64,000 bases of DNA, taken from assembly GCA_026027325.1 (NCBI GenBank), contig JAMSLZ010000005.1, forward strand, positions 558,001-622,000, written 5' to 3'. The notes under the pieces are model-generated. The model had not been told where the DNA came from. It did not search any database and worked only from the letters and a program-made list of their open reading frames with translations. The stretch is from Actinomucor elegans (Eukaryota > Mucoromycota > Mucoromycetes > Mucorales > Mucoraceae). The translations under genes and the position numbers were made by a program. How positions within the stretch are numbered: the stretch's first letter is position 1; every line of letters begins with the position of its first letter. Below, piece by piece: positions 48,063 to 60,524 of this stretch.

Positions 48063-51018
48063 TTATAAGTTGAAGCAATGTAATACAAGGTACAGTGTAC
48101 TGCCAATAAACCTAAAGGCTGCCATTGCAGTTACCATCCACAAAATAAAGCCAGTATAAGCTGTTCCCATAGCGTTTTGATACTCTTCTGCTGATTGTTT
48201 AGTTCCATTGGGCGATAGTAAAGAATGAAAACTACCGCTGGTCACAAACGCAACCAACATGGCATTACAGCCTATCCAACTTAGCACAAGACGTGTACGG
48301 AAACCTCGGTAGTAATCATCTTGCTTAGTTTTAGGTGCTCGGCTCTAGTAAATAGAAAATATTTTCTCTTAGTTTATTTAACGTTTTCAGGTTCAAATGA
48401 ATTGCTTACCTGTCTCACTGCTTCAGGCTTCATCATAAGACTATTCAAAGCTTCATCATAATCTCGGTCAATTACATCTATACCGTCTCCTAGCTCAACT
48501 TCTACTGCTTCCACTCCCTTTTCATTTGTGATCGCTTTGCGGGCTACTCCCAAATCCATCGAGGTAGTATTATCACCTTTGGTGCCCCAACTGCAATCTT
48601 TCAGTCAGTACTCTAAGTTTGCTTTTTTAAACTCACTTACCTGACGTCGTGAATGTTACAAAAAGCATAGACATTTAGTATATTGACATAGGTTGGCAGT
48701 AAGAATAGATACTGCAAGAAGCTTGTAATCATATGCCAAGGATCTAGGTAAAGTACACTAGCAATAATATATAGCCCATACGTAGCTAGCAGCGAGATCA
48801 CAACACTGCGGAACTCGGGTTGACTCAAGAGCAGCATCAGATTACCTATTGCATTGGCAGAATCCCAACCAGGCGTATTCATACCTTTACTAAAACTCTT
48901 GTAAGCAAGCCATCCGCCTGCAAAGGATGTATAGACCATAATTAAGCCATATGCAATTACGGATATGGTAAACATCCATTTGGATCTTTTCAGTTAAATT
49001 TGAGTATAAGTGGTACGTGTATTATCCTTTCTCTTTTTATATTGACTTTACCCTTGAGGCCTGTTACCCATGGAACAGATAAATGATGTAATGAACAGAA
49101 AGATATACAGGTACCTGAACGTTAGAAAGATACAATCTCCCCAACCGTTTCCAAATGGATCAATTTCTGGTGAAGCAAGTGATTTAGTTACAAAATAAAA
49201 GGTGAGATAAAAATTGGCCTATAGAAAGGTATAAGTGTTTGTGTTTCTATATCAATAGGCATTTTATTTTTATTTTTATTATTACCATGCCCAGCCAGCT
49301 GAAAAGCAGATTGATAAAGTTGAAAAGGAACTCAATGGATAAAGTGATTTTTCTACCGACAGAGTGATTGGTACTCCAGATACGCGAAAAGTGACATTGA
49401 GAATAGACAGCTGCAAAGAAACTGCCATTCAACCATCGTCTTCTCTGTGAAATAAATTCTGGCAGTTGGTCTGGACAGTCTGTCTCGCCAAAAGCCGTTT
49501 TGACATACTTTAACACCCATTTCTGATGTTTTTTTGCCAGTAGCTCAAAACACAAGATACGGTCCTCGGCCAAATACATATTTGCAGTGAAGATATCAGA
49601 GTCTTCCATATCGTCATGTTTCTCGCCTAAAAAATACTTTTGCAGTGGTCCTACGCCATTCATATCGTTTTGTATTGCTGCATATCGATATGCTGAAAAG
49701 GCGCCAGGCAAAACCGAGATGTATCCAAAGACGGATTCAAGTGGTTTATCGAGAATATTTGACATCTTGTACTCAAAGTTTTGAGCGGCTACCAATGGAT
49801 TCAGTAGATCAACGCAAGCCGTTCCTTTCATGACGCATATTTCACCACATGCTCCACCTACATTCTCATTTGTATCAAAGGCCTTCCATAGGTGATAAAT
49901 AGAAGAGTTGCCTGGCCGAGTACCTACATCTAGCAATACACAAATGTTGGGCTGAAGTATAGGTCCAAAGGCATTAAAGAACCATCGATGTGAATTGATC
50001 TTTTTGGCATTTTGCTCTTTCAAGCAAAACAGAATCTGTACAGGCACAATGCCTTTTTCCGCTCCTCTTACTTTTAAGTCTGAATCTACAGATACTTGCG
50101 TGGTATACTATTGATATATTAGTCCTGCTTTTTTTTTTTTGGTCTAATCTTGTTTACGTACCTCATATACATGAGCCTGGACAGGCTTATCGTTCACCAT
50201 GTTCTTGGCCACACCCTTTTGGTATACGCCCATGGTAGTTAATACATCCAACACGCGTGGATCACACTTTTTGCGTCCATCAGCTACCACGCAAACAACT
50301 ACTTTTTTCCACCCTTCTGTATCCCATACTTTAGATCTTGACCTCGAACACAAATGAGCAATATTCTTCATGACGCCGTGCATTGTTCTGCAAAACAATA
50401 CTTCGTCTTCCTTGATAATAACAATTATAATATAAAAAAGGAATTATTATACGTGTTAACATTACTGGGGAAAAAATGTAGATTTACATTATACATGGTC
50501 ATGACAATAAAAAGCTCCGTTTGTCGATTCATCAATTGCGGCCGTAGAGTATAATTACTGTTTGCAAAGTCGTTGGGATCGCAGGTAACGGCCGAGTAGC
50601 GCATCATACTAAATTCTTTCTCTTTTCGAGCACTTGCTTCCATTAATCGAGTAGGTACAGGACAATCGAGCACTAGGTTTCCCTGAAAGAGCTCCACCTG
50701 TTTCTTGTATGTATGAGACCTTGCTACCGGTTTTCGACTGGTATATGGTGTATTGATGGTTGGATAGGTGCCCGGTGTAACTGATGGACTACCGCATCGC
50801 ATCATTGGACTAGGAATAATAGATCGAAGTCCTGGTTGATAAGGTCTACATAGGTAATTGGGTAATGGTGGAGCATTATCAGCGTCTGTACGTGGATTGG
50901 TATGCAAGATATTGGCATGCGAAGAAAAGCCTGCGCCTCCTCTATGGCGATTCGGCGTCATTTTTTGGAGGTTGGGCTCAGAACTTCTAGTAGAAGGATC
51001 GTGTTCGGTAGATGACAT
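48063..51018 (-). CDS. Chitin synthase (division I, classes I-III type)
   Basis: Seven exons join in phase: 51018-50488, 50410-50162, 50107-49286, 49218-49052, 48985-48641, 48590-48410 and 48344-48063, giving 858 residues. A disordered N-terminus is followed by the chitin synthase N-terminal domain ([19 protein letters not shown]) and the GT2 catalytic domain: [63 protein letters not shown] (catalytic EDR) and [12 protein letters not shown] (Q-x-x-R-W). About seven membrane spans follow. It makes cell-wall chitin from UDP-GlcNAc at the plasma membrane. It has no myosin motor domain. Length and layout are typical. Confidence 0.93.
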
Positions 51019-52249
51019 TAACTCGGTTGATAAAGAAAGAAGCGAAGTATATTATATATATCAAAAATGGAGATCAATTGTTATAAATAATCGCCGAGTA
51101 TGTGTTGAGAATATGTCCCTGGATCATATTCAGAAAAGGACTAAATGAATAGCTAGCGATTGAACAGTTCGTTTTTGATTTAGTAACATATATGATACTA
51201 GCTTCCACAAAAACCCCTCATCCCGGTCAAATGTAGTTGTTTCAAGTTTAGTAATATTGTTTAGAAATATGTCATTATACTCTTTCCCCAATTGAGAATT
51301 TCTGATTAGGCGAAAACTTATTAGTTAATGATGGCTATTATTCGACAAATATGAATAAATACCTTAATAAGACAAAAGTCTTGCAATCAAGCAGGAGATT
51401 CATTAGGTGTAGTAACTCGTTCTGAGCATGGGCTATTAATCAGATGCGACATTTGATCGAGATCAACTGAAATCTCCCCTATTTGCTATACTGTACTACG
51501 TTGATTTCCAAGCTGAAATATTTTGAAAATTTCGAGGCTTGAGAATAGCCAGAAAAAAAAAGGATTATGTATAAATTCGCGTTCTAAAAACTTAATATCA
51601 CTTATAGATGATTTAATTCTCTTTCAAATAGCATATGTTTTACAGTAAAGTTAAAATCATATATATATTATATTCTCGCCAAGCCAATAAAAAGTGAGGA
51701 AATGTTATTGTGATACTACTAATATACTAAATGTTCTTTATTATCCATCTTTTACAAGTAATGCAGCGAATTTTTAATGCCAATAGAGATTTTCTAGCCT
51801 ACTTGCAGTTTTTCAATAGTATGGAGTGTATCTGTTCATTCTTTTAGTACAAAAATACATATACTTCATTAGTTGACGGCAATTGAAATTTAGACCCACC
51901 ACCACCCATCATGGCCATCACCAGCACTGGTCACAATAATCCACTTAACAAAAATCTTAAAATTATTTGATTGTACATATCACCATGATAGAAATGACTC
52001 AGAGTTGAGATATGAGGTAAGAGTAGAACAAATGCAATATATATATTGGATTTTCTATACAATTTGCGCATTTTATTGGTTTCAAGTGTCGAAATAAATT
52101 CTAACAGAATTGGTTGAGACACATAAAAAATATGAAATATGATTGCTTTATTTTCTTTTTATTTAAGTCAGCGAAAAGTAGTAATAAAAGAAATTCTAAT
52201 GATATGATATATATAGTTGATCTTTTTCACTTGGTCAGCACCGCAAAAT
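51019..52249. other. Intergenic
   Basis: AT-rich with no supported gene. A dispersed-repeat relative lies at 51437-51477 (CAGATGCGACATTTGATCGA). The short ORF 51931-52122 (-) is not protein-like. Confidence 0.4.
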
Positions 52250-52870
52250 ATGAACTCCAATTCAACTCACCAAAATGAGCAATTTCTTGCTATGCAACAA
52301 AGACTACTTCAACTCAAACAGGTAGTAGCACAATCAAGCGCTCAACCTTCAGCAGAGCCCCTTACATCCCCTAATGTCAACATAGAGGATGAAGAATAAA
52401 AGACACTTTCCGCTCTTCACTCGTTAAGGGTTCGATCATCTTACTCTTGGTCTCCTTTGCCCTTTTTAACCGAGGTTCTCTCATTAAACTCTCCATGTTC
52501 CCTAGTACAATGCTTACTGATGATAAACGACGCAAGACCATTGATCGGTATCCTAACATCGAAAGTCTTCAGTACCAGCCCTCTGATACCATCTCCAGCG
52601 CAGCACGCAAGATGAATAAATATCAGACCAAACAAGATATGTCACTTAAGCGTTTGCAGTATCTACTGTCAGGTGTCTTTAGACCTCTAGATGTTCTGGG
52701 ACTTGAGATCAGCCAAGATGTCAACAATGAAAATTTCCAGCGTTATTTACATATGCTCAAGGATTGTATAATCTTGTTACTCAATGTCTCAGCTCAGATC
52801 AATGACATGCGTAACAATATCGCTTTTCAAGCCATCAATTCTTCCTTCTCCTCTGCGGCAACAACTAATA
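52250..52870 (+). pseudogene. Broken retroelement Gag-like fragment
   Basis: The ATG at 52250 opens a 49-codon frame (MNSNSTHQNEQFLAMQQRLL) that stops at 52399. A protein-like reading resumes in another frame from about 52440 to 52870. Its core (SLKRLQYLLSGVFRPLDVLG, EISQDVNNENFQRYLHMLKD, LLNVSAQINDMRNNIAFQAI) resembles Gag-like proteins of Mucoromycota retroelements as I recall them; this was not checked against a database. The polymerase region is absent. The fragment ends abruptly at the junction with transposase sequence. Confidence 0.5.
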
Positions 52871-52875
52871 ATACT

Positions 52876-53090
52876 ACTTGCCTCTTTACTCGCCGTTTCT
52901 CAATCCCATTGAACTTTTTTGGTTGAAAGTTAAAGCTGGAGTAAAGAGAGACTGCCTCACTGCAACTGATAATTTAAGTGCCAGAATTATTGGATCAACA
53001 AAGCAGGTGAGTGTAGCCGACTGCCAGGTCTGGATCAAGCATTCAGCTTCGTTTTTCAATAGATGTTTGGCCCTTGAGCTAATGCTTTAA
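52876..53090 (+). pseudogene. C-terminal fragment of a Tc1/mariner transposase
   Basis: In one frame it reads LYSPFLNPIELFWLKVKAGV, which contains the final DDE-type acidic residue in NPIE, then KQVSVADCQVWIKHSASFFN and a stop at 53090. This matches the end of the transposase at 32680-32901 in plan (PPWSPFLNPVEGLF ... VTVADCQQWI) but is a different subfamily. The N-terminal two thirds are missing; the Gag-like sequence takes their place. Confidence 0.75.
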
Positions 53091-54353
53091 TAAATGGCGC
53101 TATATTTATACTAGATGACTTTGTGTTTGCTACGGTTGCAGCCGTCGTTACCCTCTGGTGGCCATCTGGGGGTGTTGTCGGGGCATGTGAGGATACCGTG
53201 CAGTGCTTATCCTATGGCTGTAACTTCAATTCATTATATATAAACCGTAGTGCTCAGATTGGAAAATTGCGTGTTGCTATGATCATAAGCATGTGGTCAA
53301 TGGTAGATCTCCAGCGATCTCGGTAAATCTTAGAATTAGATCGACTTAACAGATTCAACAGTAAATTTTGACCGAGATTATTTTTATTGAAATACATTAT
53401 AACTTGAATATCCTTTTGAATGAGCTTCTAAATCTAATGCACAAAAAAATGGAGATATGCAAAAAAAAGATTGAATGCGCAAAAAAAATATAGTCAAATG
53501 TGCAAAAAAAAAATGTTGACACAAAAAAAACCCTCCCTGGATGCGTAAATTGTTTGGAAAAATACAATATTTAATTATTGCTCCGTGTAGAATAAGAGAT
53601 TCAATCAAAGAAGCGGGCGCAAATTGAAATGATATGATAAATAATAAGAGAAAATAGATAATGTACAAGAAAAACTAAGCTAAACTAAACCAACTGCAAA
53701 TATTATTACAGAATAAAATGAAGCTGACCTTCTTCGATATTTTTGCTGACAAAGGTCATAACGGAGGACCAGAGAAAGTGTACATCATCGATAACATTAC
53801 GAAAGGGCTCTTTCCAGACATTTGCCAGCGTAATAGTGAAAATTATGACAATAGGAATTTCAGGCTTCTGGCAGTGCCAAACATTGTAAAAGGACAATGA
53901 TTGTAAAGGCGTCTTGATTGAAGAACTTTATGCCAGACTTCAATGGTGGAACTACTACATCTAATGAATCTTCAATTTGATCACAGGGCCTTTATCTTAT
54001 TAAAGTGTTTATTCACATTTGTTGAATCATAATTATCATTAACTGAAAGCTTTCGTTTAATGAGAAATTAGCGATTAAAGGGTATAGTGTCACTGATTTC
54101 TAAGCAAGCTAGTATCCTTATCATCTCCATAAACCAAGTATCACTGATTCAAGAGCCAGCTGTTACCGCAATTTTCTCAAAAGTCCTGGATAGTTGAACG
54201 AAGATGTGTTATAATAGTGGTAAAGTATAAACATGTATTATAATTTTATTGTAGTGCAAGTAAAAATTAGGGAGTATATATAAACATGATAGGGAATTAG
54301 GAATAGGGAAAAATGGTGGTAATACTATATATTGTACGTTTGAGAATGATTGA
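53091..54353. other. Intergenic, with A-rich quasi-repeat
   Basis: Bases 53100-53330 may be the 3' remainder of the transposon relic. At 53439-53530 five A-tracts of 7-10 nt recur every 18-27 nt, mostly preceded by TGCAC/TGCGC/TGTGC-like bases. A 60-codon plus-strand ORF (53718-53900) is opposed by an equally long minus ORF, and neither is recognised. Confidence 0.4.
53439..53530 (+). repeat. Imperfect tandem repeat of TGYGCA(n) units
   Basis: Five units, each a short TG(C/T)(G/A)CA-like word followed by seven to ten A, are separated by 10-16 nt of variable sequence. They could be old poly-A tails or a slippage-grown repeat. Confidence 0.45.
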
Positions 54354-55999
54354 TTATCGGTTTTCATTCTCCTCGGTTATTTCTTGTCGACTTTCATTTG
54401 CCTTCTTGGCTGCTACTTCCTGACTATATTCTTGAATGTGTTTCTCATTAGGGTGAATAGATCTACTGGCTGCTTGTGCATACTGAAGTAATTTGAGACG
54501 ACGTACCAAGATATCACGAAGTTGAACACGACGTTTGATATTGGACACATTATGTGCTTGAATTAAGACAATCAATAGGAAGCCTTCGATAATCATGGTG
54601 GGCGAATTACAGAGAAGTTGACCTGTTTGGTTCCAATGCATAACACTAGCAATACAAATAAGGCCAGTAACAACGATGAGAGAGAACAAAACGGCAGAGG
54701 GCATAGCGCACACATGGCACATCCAATTACTGATTCGAGTAATGATCGATTTATCAATGTCTACAGGCTTGGTGGGTAAAGGTGCATTCAAGTATTGGTA
54801 TAAACCTTCATCGAGATCTACCAAGACCTTGAATTGCTCGTCTAATTGTTTATCTTGACGGAAATACACATTTCTCAAGACAAAACCATCGATGAAACCA
54901 ACAAGGCCAGTGTAAGTACCAATGATAAGCCACCAGTTGGAGTCCCATTCCATAGACTCACCAACACCGAGCCAGACAGCAAATACGCAAGCAGAAAGGA
55001 AAGCACCAATACCAGTACCAACTACATCACCATAATAATCAATAGCTCTAATGGACCGAGTGACGGGAGGAGGAGTGATGAGGATAACAGGGTTTGGTTC
55101 ACTATCATTACATTCTTCACGAAGGAGTATTTCCAGTTCTACGTCAGACTCCATGATCTTGTTTAAGGATTTTTCGAGATACTCCATATGTCTACGACGG
55201 GTATTTTGCAAGAACATGGATGTAAAAGTAAGTTCAACAGCCACAGCAGTGTTGATATAAAGCTGCCATAAATCGCTCCACTCCATCATGTTACCAACAC
55301 CAACCCAAACCATAATACCACACCAGTAGAAAGTAAGCGAAGTCATGGAGCCGACAGCCATCGAAGCCCAGTTACAGCAGATATCAAACCAATGCTCAGA
55401 GGGAAGCGTGACAGCATCACCTAAGCCATCGTCGACCTTCATCTTGCTAACATCCTTGGCGTCGATATGATTGTATATTTCAGGATTACGGAATAATCTG
55501 TCAACAGTCATATTTCTTGATCTCAATTGAGAGAGAATAGTGAGAAGTTTATAGTAATGGTTACTTTGCTGACGCATCAAAAGGGCTGTATAAATTGATT
55601 GATTAACAAAACATGCTCTACCCCTGTTCAATTAACTAGGCACTTACAATCACTTGCATAGCACTGGATACTACTTACATCTTGCATCACGATTTGCCAG
55701 ATTTCAGGCGCGCCCAGCACACCACCAATGACAGCCCACACGATCAAGAGGATCAATGTAAACACAAAAGTTATACGAGAGCCAGCGACATGAGTGATAC
55801 TGTCAAAAAATCGACCACCTCGAGATTTTCTTTTTTCTGGATTATATAATTGAACATTAGGGACGTTTTCGCCAGTGACTTCAAACGCGCCTTCTTTCTT
55901 GTTTTCCTGGAATATGAATTGGGTAGGTGCAGCACATTCTACTTCGCGCTGCCTACCAGGAGAGCATAGTATACGAGAAATTTTTGAGAGTAATCCCAT
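54354..55999 (-). CDS. FET4: Low-affinity iron/zinc permease (Fet4-like)
   Basis: Exons 55999-55648 and 55585-54354 give 527 residues. Several hydrophobic spans are clear: ITFVFTLILLIVWAVIGGVL, MAVGSMTSLTFYWCGIMVWV, AFLSACVFAVWLGVG, IIGTYTGLVGFIDGFVL, LFSLIVVTGLICIASVMHW. The segment EIWQIVMQDVSSIQCYASDS joins LLMRQQSNHYYKLL across the intron, matching the conserved loop of the family. Such permeases bring Fe(II), and less selectively Zn and Cu, across the plasma membrane without needing oxidation. Length is typical. Confidence 0.88.
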
Positions 56000-56065
56000 A
56001 ATATTAATTTATTGAATTATTGAATTGCGATATGAAGAGCTTCTGTTGGTAGCAAAAAGCTCTCA

Positions 56066-56073
56066 TTTATATA
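56066..56073 (-). promoter_or_regulatory. Candidate TATA box of the FET4-like gene
   Basis: TATATAAA on the minus strand about 70 nt upstream of the ATG at 55999. There is only positional evidence. Confidence 0.4.
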
Positions 56074-58691
56074 TAAAATTCAACCGGAAATCTGATGATT
56101 TTTAATCTGATCTTCAAGCCCGACAACTGCCCCGCCAACTGACACAACTTTCTCGACTTAGAAAAACAGAATCTTCAAAAATTGCGGGTTAAAAATTTTA
56201 GGATCTTCTTATGATTAACATAGTATTCCATAAAATGCATTATTAAAATGGTCTTTAAGCCACTATCTGTATGCATAAAAGACACGACTTGATTCAAATT
56301 ACTGTATATTAACAGTTAATCATATGGCTTCTACTAATACAGTTTGTAGCTCCACTTTTTCTGTCAACCCGGATTATAATCTATTATAGCGTGGTTCCCA
56401 TTGATGAACTACGTGCTACAAACTGCATTAATCTTTTTTATATATATTTTAAAGATCTTTACACTATATGATGATCTCAGTCATAACTCCGGTATCCTCC
56501 AAAGGTACATATATGTTTCAGAAACAGAATAAAAAACATTTTAACATCATATTGATAGTGGACTTGAACTATTTGGAGTACATTGATGTGATAGCCAAAA
56601 AGCGACAAGTTAGTTGTAAATGCTATTGTGAAGTAAAATTATCATTTTCTGCAAGATCTTTATTATCTGATAAACAACTACATCTATTTTGTCAATGTAC
56701 TTGTCGCGGCTTGTAATCTGGAATCATCGCCTGTTTGCAATTCCAGTAGGTAAGCATAAATCGAAAGTTTTTGGTTTTTTCTAAATCAGCAAGAAAAAAC
56801 AACACCATAATATTAGCTTAAATGAACGACAAATCAGATCTCGAAATAAAACGAAACATAAGGGATTAGAATCATGCAATTAATGCAGTCACCATATTTG
56901 CTTGGCTATGTATAGGATTTTGGTCGAACATACTACTCTAAACTCGTTAATATAATACCATTATATGTATTGGTTCACCAGACACATACAAAATAGGGCT
57001 ATATGTATGACCAAATGAAAGCATTTTACCTTTTCAAGCTTACTTGAGTGGTTGTAGAAGAGAGTAGGCTTCTATAGATTCCTCTACACAGAAACTGATC
57101 AAGTTCAGGTTTTGCACGAGCGATCACTTGTCATGTTCAATCCGCGGGCTTAATATAATTGCTGGCCGAGAAATTATCTTTTCATCTACAGTATTCTGTA
57201 TCCAGACATTGATGGATATTTGATTTTCATTGTAAATTATCTGATGATAAATCTTTACCTATTCTATATTTGTGATATCAGCCTCTCATGATTGAAATAG
57301 CAGATGGCTTTCATCCAGGTCACAGTAGTAAGCTTGTATCATCTTGAGCTTTAAAAAATAACCCTTCGATCTTTTTCTTTTTCTACCGAACAAATCACGT
57401 ATCAAGAACAACCAATGCTTTTTAGAAGGCCGCTGAACTTGAAGTGTTTTATCTAAACAACTTAAAAAAGTCTTTACTTGATTTGAATGAAGCTATTGAG
57501 CGCTCTTGCTTGGTTTAATCAACCAACTTTATTTTCAATACAATGGTGGAACCATACTTGACATTTACCAATGGTAACGGTTACTCAAGGAGGTTAGGGT
57601 GCGCTTTTAATAACGGGCGCCGAAGAAAAACGTGAGTTCTGTAAACCAGATTAAACCAATGAGAATAAAATGTATGAAACCCAGCTCACGTCTGCGGGTT
57701 TTACGAGAGTAAATGATATGATATGAAAATACATGTAGTATAATATACAATTAAACACTGAAATATCGTATATATTTATTACAGCTCAGTTGAACGTGAA
57801 CCTTAATAAATTCTTCTACTCATTCTCAGCATGGAACACTAACCTGATATGACATTTGACCGAGATTAGCTAAGAGATTTAGGAACCATTAAACTTTATG
57901 CGAAATATACATAATTTACTGTTACTCATTTTGATAACATATAAGCATTAAAGTTTAGCTAATCAGAAAATTTTACAAGATGGGAGAAGATATGTAGATC
58001 ATTAGGCATAACTTGTATAAAACTGGTAAGTCTTTTGCTCGCTATATTCGCTGGACCATCACCGTCCTCTAGAGATTCATTTTCGGGGGGATTGCTGCAG
58101 ACTTCAAGGTTGGAAGAGTAGTTGCATTTCCCCGTACCTTGTTTACTGGAAATAAAAATATATATGTCTTTCAATGAGGTGGATGTTTGCAAATTAATCT
58201 TAAGTTTCATTATAAATGAAACGTTATATCATGCTTCTTTTTGCGCTCAAGATTCATGCCTTATGCTACGAAGTATGTTCTGCATTTTACTATACCTCTC
58301 AATATATATATGCTTAAACTATAGAGCATATTTAGTTCTGACGACAGGCAATTTAGTAGGATCTCATTTTCCTGTGGTTTATCGGTCCTGACCTAGTCTC
58401 AAAGTTTAATAATGTTTTTAGAAATGTCTGCAGTAACCGATAGTTAGTTATTGCTAAATTTACTATACTGAAGACATTTCACTTGAAATAATGTTTAATT
58501 TGATGCAAAAACTTATAAGTAAGGGATTCTAATCAAATACGATATTATACCGAAATCAGATGAGAAATCTATAAATCAATCGATGATTGTATGTAATTTA
58601 CTATTGGTCGGCAATATATATTCGACTCGATGCATTTCTGTCGAAAATAGCTGTATTGGATGCAGCGCTTTGTTTTGAGTATATAATAGTT

Positions 58692-58760
58692 ATTAGATGC
58701 GACATGGAACTGGGATTAGTCAAGGAATGTAGAAATGTTTTGAAATAGAGAGATTTCTAT
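58692..58760 (+). repeat. Dispersed repeat relative
   Basis: TTAGATGCGACATGGAACTG followed by GGATTAGTCAAGGAATGTAG. This pairs with 6485-6525 (GCGACGTTAAACCAGAATTA, then GTCGAGGAATGTGGAG). Confidence 0.45.
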
Positions 58761-60524
58761 AAAAAAAAAAAAAAAAACCTAGTACTATTGGCTATAGCGT
58801 AATTCAGTGTATACTGCTGTGTTTTAGGGGTTATTATAGATAACGCACTTGAATTATAGTACGCTTTCTTAAAAATCCAAGGATAGATTTTTATTAATGG
58901 ATTAAAATAATAAATTTTGGCATGCAAAGTGAGCTTTCTTATCGATTTTTAGTATCTCTAACAGCCAATAAAAATCAAAAAAGTCCATAGTGGATATCTT
59001 GCATCAATTTTTAATGGTATTAAGGATACTTTACAGCTACAAATATATTCCAATATATTCCGAATTGGCAAGTTAAAGCTTGACATAGACATCAAATGAA
59101 ACATTGTAACTACTAGATAACTAAAGAGCCAAAGTAGTGCTCTTATGTAACTTTTTTTTTTCAATTACACAACGCTTTTTGTCTCTAATGGTCAATTGTT
59201 GTATATTCTTATAGCCTTTCTTGCAATGTACGTCCGCACATAATAGACGAAAAGCAATTTAAACTAGCATACAACTTACTGTTAATGATTGACAAAACGC
59301 AATATGTTGATTTGTGCTGCTGTTAAATAATAGCTCTAATAAATAGATGCAATAACGTTCTGAGTATGGATTTATTGGATAAGGTATTAAACCAAAAGCT
59401 ATAGGTTTGAAATAAGGGGGAATATTACTGTAAAATCTAAGAGATTTGGGCATTAAGCCTGTATTTCGAACCCAGGTTTTATTTTCAGAGGAATAGATAG
59501 CTCTGGAAGACATAGTTTATAAGCAGAATAGACTTTGAAGCATTTATAATACGCGAATATATTATTATGTATTTTTAATAAACGAATATATGAATTTACT
59601 ATTCATTGTATTTCAAAAATAAATAAAAAGATTCATAAATTTACATGCTTTCTATGGTATTTACACCTTCAGATGTACTATTACTTAATACTCCATAAAC
59701 TTTGTTGATATACTTTTTTGTCTACTATTGTTAAAAGTCAATCTAAACTCTATGCCAAACAAATATGAGTAACAAAAATAAATATTTTAAGCTACCGAAA
59801 GCCAATGAAAGCTTACCAATTGGTACAGTGGCATATTTGAATCATTTCTTTTAACAATAAAAACAACCTCTCAAAGAAACATTAATACTATGGATCTATT
59901 TAGTAAGCTCTCAAGTATATATAAATGTTTTTACTTATTTTTTATCATATGAAATATGCAGTGGATAATCGCGAAACAAAGTTGAGTAGATATTAGCGCG
60001 TCTTATACCTGGAAATTCTATGGTTCTCCAGTCAATTTAGCATTATTCTTTCACCATTCAGTTCACACTGAAGTAGTGTATTGCTTTTTTTATTAGCATT
60101 TTAATTCATTGATATATCTTCATTAGCCAAACATGGGATGAAAGAAGTAAAGCCGGTAACCGGATATTCCCTTCGCCATACGAACCAACGGTAAGTAAAT
60201 TTTACGTGATACAAACTATTTACTGCGATAGTCTCGATTTGTAAGTCTAACAGAAAGATAACAGCGTTTTGAGTGAAAAAAAAAATTATAAAGCATCGTT
60301 TGATCTATAATGCGTAGCTCAAATGTCGAGAAATATTAGAATGATTGATACGTTCAAGAAGACTATTATGGATCAAGAGTCAAATGAACGTGACGCAGGG
60401 CCATTTTGTTCTCCAGCCCACATCAGAAAAGGGTATAAAATAAAACAAAAATTCTTTTTTTCGCTAGCCTTCTTCTTTCAAGGTGTGACGACTAGGTATC
60501 AAAACCAAGATTATTATCGAGAAA

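Larger units (their letters stand above)
56000..60524. other. Intergenic gene desert
   Basis: 4.5 kb with no supported gene. Short ORFs at 56468-56716 (+), 57959-58210 (-) and 59259-59513 (-, with LRFYSNIPPYFKPIAFGLIP) have no recognised domain. Repeat relatives lie at 57840-57880 and 58692-58760. An A-tract of 16 lies at 58761-58776. Confidence 0.35.

Noticed and set aside
48063..48975. Several separate small ORFs downstream of the chitin synthase core
   Set aside because: They are the last exons of the chitin synthase; phases join and membrane spans match the family.
53706..53900. Overlapping 60-codon ORFs on opposite strands
   Set aside because: Neither has a domain, signal or splice context; equal length on both strands suggests chance.
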